Positions 7,889-13,638 of a stretch of DNA of 13,638 bases are shown here, one piece after another. Position 1 is the stretch's first letter. Each line of letters starts with the position of its first letter. The DNA lies in contig JAAAVE010000782.1 in assembly GCA_015679605.1 (NCBI GenBank), positions 1-13,638 on the forward strand, given 5' to 3'. Origin of the DNA: Podila epigama (taxonomy: Eukaryota > Mortierellomycota > Mortierellomycetes > Mortierellales > Mortierellaceae). Below the pieces are notes generated by a model, which saw only the letters and a list, made by a program, of their open reading frames with translations, was not told the origin of the DNA and ran no database searches. The position numbers and the translations under genes were made by a program.

Positions 7889-9524
7889 TTAAGCTTTAGT
7901 CTCGGCGTTGATTCCATCTACAATCTCCTTCCAGATATGGGCCAGACGTTCAAAGTCTGAGAGCTCAAGGTAGATCTGGGCACTGACGCGGGTGTAGACC
8001 TGACCATTGTGCTGAAAGGTAGGGGAAAAGACATTGTACTTGTCCATGAGCAATGCCATCAAAACAGGTGAGTTCATGCCCGCCATTGGATGGTTGATAT
8101 CCTTGAAAGGTAGGCGGACATTGACCATGTTGGCGATATGATGGTCTTCAAGGGTCAACAAGTCGGTGCCCAAGATCTTTGCCATGGCCTTGCCGCCCTC
8201 GACGGCCAATTGATGTGTATAGTTGATGATGGCATCTTCACCAAACTGTTTGCGATACTCTAACGCGCCTTCGATTGACATGATGGATGAATAGTCCTGA
8301 GTGCCTAACCACGAGAACTCGGCCTCGAAACCAGTGTTGTAATCTCCAGAGATGGATGTTGGATGGATTTGATGCTGATGACGCTTGTTGACATAAAGGA
8401 CTGCAGAACCACGGACACTGAAGAGCCACTGGAGAGAAAGGGATGGACAAAAAGAAAAGAAAGAGATGTGAATAAGGAAGAACATTCCAACAAGAACCAC
8501 AATGTGTAATTTTTTTCCCCTTCTCCTTCTCCTTTGTACACTAGTAATGCTTACCTTGTGACAGTTGGAAATGAAAAAGTCTGCGTCAAGGAAGGAAAGA
8601 TCCACAGGGACTTGACCGATCGCGTGAGCGCCATCGACAAAGACCAGGATTCCATACGACTTTAACATGTCGGTGAGCTGCTTAACGGGATGGAGGGTCG
8701 AAGGGACGGACGAAATCCAGTCCACAACAGCCAACCGGATCCTGGACCCATCCTTGAGCGCCTGATGACTGAGCACAGCCTGTTCCACCGTGTTCACCAA
8801 CGCTTGATCGCTCAAGGGGAACGTGATAGGCACCTCAATGGATTTTACATCTGGATGTGTGTCACAGATATAACGGATTGTCTTTTCGACAGAGACATAT
8901 CCAGTTGACAGGTACAAGATACGATCGCCAGGTTGGAAATCAAGACTACGGATGACAGTGTTGATACCAGCGGTTGTGTTCTGAACCAAGGCCAAAGTAC
9001 CTGGATCACAGTTCATAAACTCTCCAAGCTTGTGGCGAATGTTTGTCAACGATGGCTTCAAATCACGGCGCATCCAACGATCTGTAATAATGGGAGGAAA
9101 AGGGGGGATATATATATTTTTTATGGTCAAGATAGTGTGTTACACATCAAGACCGACATTATGGGCGGTGGGGCGTGAAGGAGGGGGTCTGGCAGTATTT
9201 ATTACCAATGTCATTTTCGGCACGGTCTTGCCATGCGCGCAAGTTCTCTCGTACAGATTTTGGGAAAGTGCCTGTAATCAAAGTGTAAAATGGAAAAGCA
9301 TATTAACATACATGTTCAAAGTAAGTTACGACATGGCCAAAAAGGGTTTTTGGGTCCCACTCATCTGTGTTTCGCTACTCGTCTTGGTCAGATTAAAAAA
9401 GAGTATTGTTACCAAAGGAGCCATGGTTGAATTGGGTATAGTTCTCAGGGAATAGGAAATCAGCACGCAACTTGTGACCGAAAGGACCAGGGTTGGCGGG
9501 TGTTGGCAAAGGTGTAGTAGTCAT
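7889..9524 (-). CDS. Class V PLP-dependent enzyme (isopenicillin-N-epimerase / Egt2-like), copy 1
   Basis: Exons on the minus strand are 9524-9413, 9271-9206, 9081-8555 and 8428-7889, giving 414 residues. The start is the ATG at 9524: MTTTPLPTPANPGPFGHKL begins the family N-terminus, which continues FNHGSFGTFPKSVRENLRAWQ and DRWMRRDL. Visible cofactor residues are the NTTAGIN loop (from residue 94), D209 and H212 in VDGAHAIGQ, and the Schiff-base lysine K235 in SNCHK. K235 is the last codon before intron 3, and WLFSVRGSAVLYV follows after the join. This fold is shared by isopenicillin-N epimerase CefD, cysteine desulfurases and desulfhydrases, and the fungal hercynylcysteine sulfoxide lyase Egt2 of ergothioneine synthesis. 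Sequence reading alone does not decide among these. No targeting signal is seen, so it is probably cytosolic. It is convergent with the pseudokinase gene and a tandem paralog of the gene at 9910-11611. Confidence 0.93.
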
Positions 9525-9537
9525 TGTTGATGCCGTG

Positions 9538-9564
9538 TTGTGTCTGTTGTGTCTGTTGTGTCTG
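9538..9564. repeat. Three tandem copies of a 9-bp unit (TTGTGTCTG)
   Basis: Three exact copies lie 14-40 bases upstream of the copy 1 start codon, reading CAGACACAA on the gene's strand, so they are likely in its 5' UTR. Confidence 0.9.
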
Positions 9565-9593
9565 TGAACAAGTTGAGAGAACGCGTGAAGTGC

Positions 9594-9640
9594 GTGAGTG
9601 TTGAGAGTTGTTGTGAGTGTTGAGAGTGTTGCTGAGAGTG
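9594..9640. repeat. GTGAGTGTTGAGAGT tandem repeat, two exact copies plus a partial third
   Basis: Copies start at 9594 and 9613, with a shortened copy (CTGAGAGTG) near 9632. On the gene's strand this is a pyrimidine-rich CACTCAACACT motif, typical of fungal promoter or leader DNA. Confidence 0.8.
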
Positions 9641-9909
9641 TTTGTGGGCGCAATGAATGGATGACGAAAGAAGAGAAGAAAAAAAAAGTTGGATTTTTAA
9701 ACAATTTTTTTTTTTTTTAAGATTTAAGCTTCTCCCCTCAAATTCCCACAGTTTTTAGTTTCATGAGTGGTCGCCTCCATTCCGCAGTTGATGTTCAACA
9801 AGTGAGGATGAGGATGACTGTCGGCGCACTCAGACTTTTGATTTCAAATACTTGCTCAGCACCATAGCCGGTGGTTTCTATGCTAATACTCCTACAACAA
9901 TACGTTTTA

Positions 9910-11611
9910 TTATTGTTCCTCTTCAGCATTCATATCGTTAACAATCTCTTTCCAGATATGACTCAAACGCACATAGTCAGAGAGTTCCAAATAAATCTGG
10001 GCACAGACACGTGTGTAGTAATGGTCCCCATGACGGAACGTGGGAGTGAACACGTTGTACTTTTCCATCTGCAGATCCATCAGATACGTCGACGACCCTG
10101 CCAACTTTGGGTTGTTGAGGTTCTTGAATGGCAGACGCACGTTGAACATGTTGGCGACTTGATGGTCAAAAGGGGTCATTAATTCAGTGCCCAGAATCTC
10201 TGCCATGATTTGACCACCCCGCAACGCCAAATCATGGCTGTAATGAATGATGGCTTTTTCACCAAACTGCTTGCGGAACGCAATTGCATCAGCAATAGAC
10301 AGGAGCGACGCATAATCCTGTGCGCCAATCGACAGAAACTCTGATGAAAACCCAGTCTTGTAGTCCTCGGGAATTGTACTGGGATGGATGAGGTGCTGAT
10401 GCGCCTTGTTGACGAAAAGGGCTGCGGACCCGCGGATACTGAAGAGCCACTGGGAAAAAAAAATAAAATAAAGTGCAAACAAACAAAAAAAAAAAACGAG
10501 TGGATGTGAATAAAAATGACACTTTGTAGGGAGCGCAATTTCCTCTTTTAGGATGAGGACACACTGACGGGGTTGGGTTACGATCGGGACATGAATGCAC
10601 GTTGCATTTGCATGCAAACATGCCAACAATAAAATAAAACGTAGACTGTACATGTACAGTACCTTGTGACAATTGCTAATGAAGAAGTCCGCGTCAAGTT
10701 GCTTCAGGTCCACTGGGATTTGACCAATGGTATGGGCGCCATCGATAAAGACCAAGATACCATGCGAATGTAACAACTCAATTAACTGCTTCACAGGATG
10801 AACAATGGAAGGCACGGATGAGATCCATTCAATCATGGCCAACCGAATCCTCGATCCATCGTTGAGTGCTTTGTGGTCGAGAATAGCCTTCTCGACAGCA
10901 TCCACCATTGCCTGGTCACTCATCGGGAACGTGATTGGCACCTCGACCAATTTGACATCCTCGTTCGTCTCACAGACATACGCCGTACAATTGTTCACAG
11001 AGACATAACCAGTCGAGAGTTGAAGGATTCGATCGCCTGGGACAAATTTAAAGCTACGCAGGACAGCATTGACACCGACCGTTGTGTTCTCGACCAAACC
11101 CAAGTCCTCAGGGTCAGCGTGGATGAGTTCTGCCACTTGATCTCGCGCCGCTTTCAAATATCCATGAGCTTTTTTGCGCAAAAAGATATCTATGGTTTTG
11201 ATTTATTTTTTTAAGTCGGTCAAGATTGGTTTGACAAAATGATAGTTCTTGCGTATGAGAATCACAATGCAATGCGCGTAATGATAAAAAAAAAAATAAA
11301 TACCTGGGCTTCGCTCTACTTCATCCTGTCTGGAACGTTGTGCAACCTGAACAGATTTGGGAAATATCCCTGTGAAGTCATGATTTTTGGGCAAAGCAGA
11401 ATACCCCCCCCCCCCCATGGGTAAAGGGGGTTAATTCGGAGAAAAAATTTTACAAATAGGAAAAAAAGATTTAATGTATAATTATACCGAACGATCCATG
11501 GTTGTATTGGGTAAATCCCTCAGGAAAAAGGAATTGGTTCCTGAGTTTGTGGCCAAAGGGGCCAGGGTTTTCAGCGGTTGGCAAGGGGGTTGTCTGGTCA
11601 AGGATGGTCAT
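9910..11611 (-). CDS. Class V PLP-dependent enzyme (isopenicillin-N-epimerase / Egt2-like), copy 2
   Basis: Exons on the minus strand are 11611-11488, 11369-11304, 11189-10663 and 10449-9910, giving 418 residues. The start at 11611 gives MTILDQTTPLPTAENPGPFG, matching copy 1, and the open frame further upstream is not conserved. Exons 2, 3 and 4 are 66, 527 and 540 bases, exactly as in copy 1, and all three introns fall at the same codon and phase. Visible active-site features are FNHGSFG-like YNHGSFG at the N-terminus, VENTTVGVNAVLRS, D213 and H216 in IDGAHTIGQ, and the PLP lysine K239 in SNCHK. The segment after exon 1 differs more (GIFPKSVQVAQRSRQ, then VERSPDIFLRKK) than the core. The C-terminal domain stays close to copy 1 (TRVCAQIYLELSD against TRVSAQIYLELSD). 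Both copies keep every cofactor residue I can see, so both look functional. The substrate is unknown, and divergence suggests different specificity or expression. Confidence 0.93.
10607..10618. repeat. 12-bp palindrome TTTGCATGCAAA in intron 3 of PLP copy 2
   Basis: A perfect palindrome about 45 bases into the intron. It is AT-rich and may be chance. Confidence 0.8.
10645..10660. repeat. 16-bp perfect palindrome at the 5' splice site of intron 3, PLP copy 2
   Basis: ACTGTACATGTACAGT covers intron positions +3 to +18, directly against the GT at 10662-10661. In RNA it could form a hairpin overlapping the donor. The equivalent intron of copy 1 (donor GTAAGC) has no such palindrome. Confidence 0.9.
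11404..11416. repeat. C13 homopolymer in intron 1 of PLP copy 2
   Basis: Thirteen consecutive C on the plus strand (G13 in the transcript), followed by a GGGTAAAGGGGG stretch. It is prone to sequencing and replication slippage, but intronic, so it does not affect the frame. Confidence 0.9.
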
Positions 11612-11822
11612 GCCAGTTATTTTTTTGCGAGGAGGAATGTGTTCGAGCGAGTGATTGAGCGTGGGAAAAGGAAATGTGGAATGAAGGAAAGAAGAAAAGG
11701 CAGATGTGGGGTTTACAGTCAAATAATAAAAGCAACTGATAGTTGGCAAAGCACATGATGCATTTGTGAATTGGTAAGATCGGGTCCATTGTTGGTAAGA
11801 GAATGATCCATGGCTTGACAGG

Positions 11823-11855
11823 GCATAGCGGCATAGCGGCATAGCATAGCATAGC
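11823..11855. repeat. GCATAGCG/GCATA tandem repeat
   Basis: GCATAGCG GCATAGCG GCATA GCATA GCATAGC: two 8-bp units and then 5-bp units of the same core. It lies about 210-245 bases upstream of the PLP copy 2 start. Confidence 0.9.
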
Positions 11856-12310
11856 AAGGGCGTGGCAAAGCACAAAGATAAACCTTGGGGTGTGTCCATT
11901 ATCCATTGCTGCACAAACGCCATATACGCCCTGCGCAGTCATCCCAAGAACACTGTAGAACAACGTAGTTTTCTACCCACGCCCTTGATTTTTACTGTTT
12001 ATTGCGAGAAAGTGTCTTTTCCATATGTTTGTTTCCTTTTTGTGTCAATGTGTCTGTTTATGAACGTGGCATGTGTGGCAAAGAGGGCCAAAGAGCGAAT
12101 AACCTTTGTGTGTTGAGTCATGGATGTCTACTACAAGGAAGGTTGGTAGACCATCATTGGCTCTCAATTAGCCATTGTTCATTCTTGACTGTCACTCTGT
12201 CAACAAAGGTGAAGGAAGGTTCCTGTTTGGATGTTATCGCAACTCATCCAGTTACGTCTCAACAAAGACAACACACATTATTATGTACAATTACACCAAT
12301 ACCACACGGA

Positions 12311-12340
12311 CAACAACAACAGCAACAACAACAACAACAA
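12311..12340. repeat. CAA/CAG trinucleotide run upstream of the GNAT gene
   Basis: Ten trinucleotides, nine CAA and one CAG (CAACAACAACAGCAACAACA and onward). It sits about 180-210 bases before the GNAT start codon. It could encode Gln10 in an open frame (12002-12493), but that frame shows no other coding character. Confidence 0.85.
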
Positions 12341-12519
12341 AATCGGCAGTTAGAGCAAACAGAGCTGTGTGAATCGGCACTAACCCACTCATCTCTCTCT
12401 TTTTCTTTTTTTTCCGAATCGATACAAAAAGTCAAGCCAGAATCTCCTTCTTCCTTCTCCTCCACTACACTACAACAACCACTATCGCGCTAAACCATTC
12501 TGGTCTTTCAATAATAAGC

Positions 12520-13368
12520 ATGGCCCCACTCGAAGAACAACACCATACAATTCTCATCAACATCCCCAAAGTACCATCACTTTCTACTGTCAAAGGGTCA
12601 TCCACAGACCTAACAAACGCAACCTCAGCCCTCAAACAGCATCAACAACAGCAACAACAGCAACAGCAATACGAGATCGTCTTTCGCCATGGCCGAGTGA
12701 CTGATGCTCCTCTTATGACCGAGCTCCAGTTCTCCAACTACTTCTTTCACTACAGCAACATTGCTCCAAAAGTGTTTCTAGACAACCTCAATCCTACCGA
12801 CATGACCAACTATCATACCGTCCGAATGAATCGTATGTGGTAACACAGACTTTTAGTACGCACAAATAGAAGAAAATGTATGTTATCGCGTAACACTCAC
12901 TGAAACGGATCAATACACGAAAAAATAGCCCCAGTGGACAAAAGATCAATGGTGTATGTCGTCGCCGAACGTCAAAACATCATTACGCGTGAAAAAGAAG
13001 TCATTGGCATGTCCCAGGCAATGGTCCCGGACTGGAAACGTGCTTACAACCATCGCTGGAATCCTGGCTGGAATTTTGATTCGTTTGATGGCGAGATCGA
13101 TACCTTGTACGTCAAGGTGGGTGTCCAAGGTGGAGGCATTGGCAGGAAGCTCTTGCTTGGTGCCCTCCAGGAAGGTCGTGATCGATTCAATATGCACAAG
13201 GGTGTCATCATTTGGACATTGCTCGAGAACATGCAAGCACACGACTTTTATAAAAGAATAGGCTGTGAACGCGCTGGCACCCGAACACTCGATCTGCATG
13301 GCGTCCCTTCCGAATGTGCCGGCTTTGCTGTCAAGAGTATAGATCAGCTCATTGGTGCGAAGCATTAA
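12520..13368 (+). CDS. GNAT-family N-acetyltransferase with N-terminal polyglutamine tract
   Basis: Exons 12520-12832 and 12929-13368 give 250 residues. The join AATC|GTATGT to AATAG|CCCCAG keeps phase, reading MNPPVDKRSMVYVVAE. A second acceptor six bases further (CCCCAG|TGG) is also in frame and would replace PPV with L, so both forms are possible. Residues 1-55 are low-complexity and end in Q9 (12643-12669, mixed CAA/CAG). The GNAT fold starts at YEIVFRHGRVTDAPLMTELQF. The acetyl-CoA pyrophosphate loop is VQGGGIGRKLL (QGGGIG at 171-176), preceded by the strand DTLYVKVGV, and the C-terminal strand-helix is IIWTLLENMQAHDFYKRIGCERAG. The family moves acetyl from acetyl-CoA to an amine on a small molecule or protein, and the substrate here cannot be read from sequence. 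No signal peptide or membrane segment is seen. Confidence 0.9.
12643..12669 (+). repeat. Polyglutamine-encoding (CAA/CAG)9 tract
   Basis: Nine glutamine codons of mixed CAA and CAG sit just before the GNAT fold. The mixing of codons lowers slippage but suggests past expansion. Confidence 0.9.
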
Positions 13369-13522
13369 ACAAGTAATCTCTCTTCTCTCTCTCTTTCACT
13401 CTTTTCTTCTTCTTATCCTCGATCATCTTCTTTTGTCAAATAATCCCTACTTGGCGGCTGCATTTTATTTTTATTTACACATTCGGGTGTGGTGTCCTCC
13501 TCAAATTCTCATCATTACATGT

Positions 13523-13528
13523 AATAAA
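13523..13528 (+). terminator. Candidate polyadenylation signal AATAAA for the GNAT gene
   Basis: The hexamer lies 155 bases after the GNAT stop. The stretch from the stop onward (13369-13638) is T/C-rich with a GT microsatellite near 13591-13610, and I see no further gene before the window ends. Confidence 0.4.
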
Positions 13529-13638
13529 GTCAGTAATATCCGATCGAGAAAATGAAGACGGAGGTGCTGAGAGTTGGAAATTTTCGACGGTGTGTGTGTG
13601 TATGTGTGGTGGATAGGTGGCTGTAGTTCTTTTTTTTT

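Larger units (their letters stand above)
9525..9909 (-). promoter_or_regulatory. Spacer between the two PLP genes: promoter of copy 1 and 3' end of copy 2
   Basis: These 385 bases hold the upstream region of copy 1 (GTGTTGTGTCTG and GTGAGTGTTGAGAGT repeats, then A- and T-runs near 9680-9718) and the 3' flank of copy 2. No gene is seen. The open frame that continues upstream of the copy 1 start, to 9704, is repeat translation. Confidence 0.6.
11612..12519. promoter_or_regulatory. Divergent intergenic region between PLP copy 2 and the GNAT gene
   Basis: These 908 bases lie between two head-to-head start codons. They hold GCATA repeats (11823-11855), an 11-bp inverted repeat (11855-11865 and 11977-11987), and a CAA/CAG run (12311-12340) with A/C-rich DNA leading into the GNAT start, probably its 5' UTR. 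Open frames here read as repeat translation with no family resemblance, and I see no gene. Confidence 0.65.

Noticed and set aside
9525-9704. N-terminal extension of PLP copy 1 to 9704
   Set aside because: It consists of HRHNRHNRHN-type repeat translation and poly-F, and the conserved N-terminus starts at 9524.
11612-11963. N-terminal extension of PLP copy 2 upstream of 11611
   Set aside because: The frame is open but not shared with copy 1, and it translates the GCATA repeats. The conserved start TTPLPTAENPGPFG follows the ATG at 11611.
12002-12493. A 163-codon frame with Gln10 upstream of GNAT
   Set aside because: Apart from the CAA run it is serine/threonine-rich translation of pyrimidine-rich DNA with no family resemblance and no conserved start. 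It is best read as promoter and leader.
12946-13365. A 139-codon frame antisense to GNAT exon 2
   Set aside because: It is a shadow of the acetyltransferase fold on the plus strand.
1-13638. tRNA, rRNA, CRISPR array or complete transposon
   Set aside because: I saw no tRNA arms with a GGTTCGA-type loop outside coding sequence, no regularly spaced repeats with unique spacers, and no transposase or reverse transcriptase motifs.

Overview
The window is nuclear DNA from a fungus. The genes are split by short GT-AG introns, spaced by 130-900 bp and present on both strands, and the intergenic DNA is rich in homopolymers and microsatellites. The proteins (NSA2, a SYLF/Ysc84 protein, class V PLP enzymes) fit an early-diverging fungus. 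Mucoromycota, perhaps Mortierellomycotina, is my best guess, but it is an inference from protein style and not a demonstrated placement.

Layout. 81-1611 (+): NSA2, a 60S ribosome biogenesis factor in four coding exons, whose first coding exon is only the ATG. 1872-2126 (+): an orphan C-terminal fragment of the pyruvate dehydrogenase E1 beta subunit with no start and no upstream exons, next to a 13-bp inverted repeat. 2315-3742 (-): a 265-residue SYLF-domain protein in three exons. 3743-4568: divergent promoter region with two tetranucleotide repeat tracts. 4569-7759 (+): a 942-residue single-pass membrane protein with a secreted N-terminal domain and a cytoplasmic kinase-like domain whose catalytic residues are replaced, that is, a receptor-like pseudokinase. 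7889-9524 and 9910-11611 (both -): tandem paralogous class V PLP enzymes (isopenicillin-N-epimerase/cysteine desulfurase/Egt2-like) with identical intron positions. 11612-12519: divergent intergenic region with GCATA and CAA repeats and an 11-bp inverted repeat. 12520-13368 (+): a GNAT acetyltransferase with a polyglutamine tract.

The genes do not form an obvious pathway or cluster. NSA2 and SYLF are housekeeping or trafficking functions, the two PLP enzymes are a local duplication, and the pseudokinase is the most unusual protein. Exon models were built by hand from splice sites, reading phase and family similarity. They are consistent in phase throughout, but no transcript or database comparison was possible. 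I found no tRNA, rRNA, CRISPR array or complete transposon.
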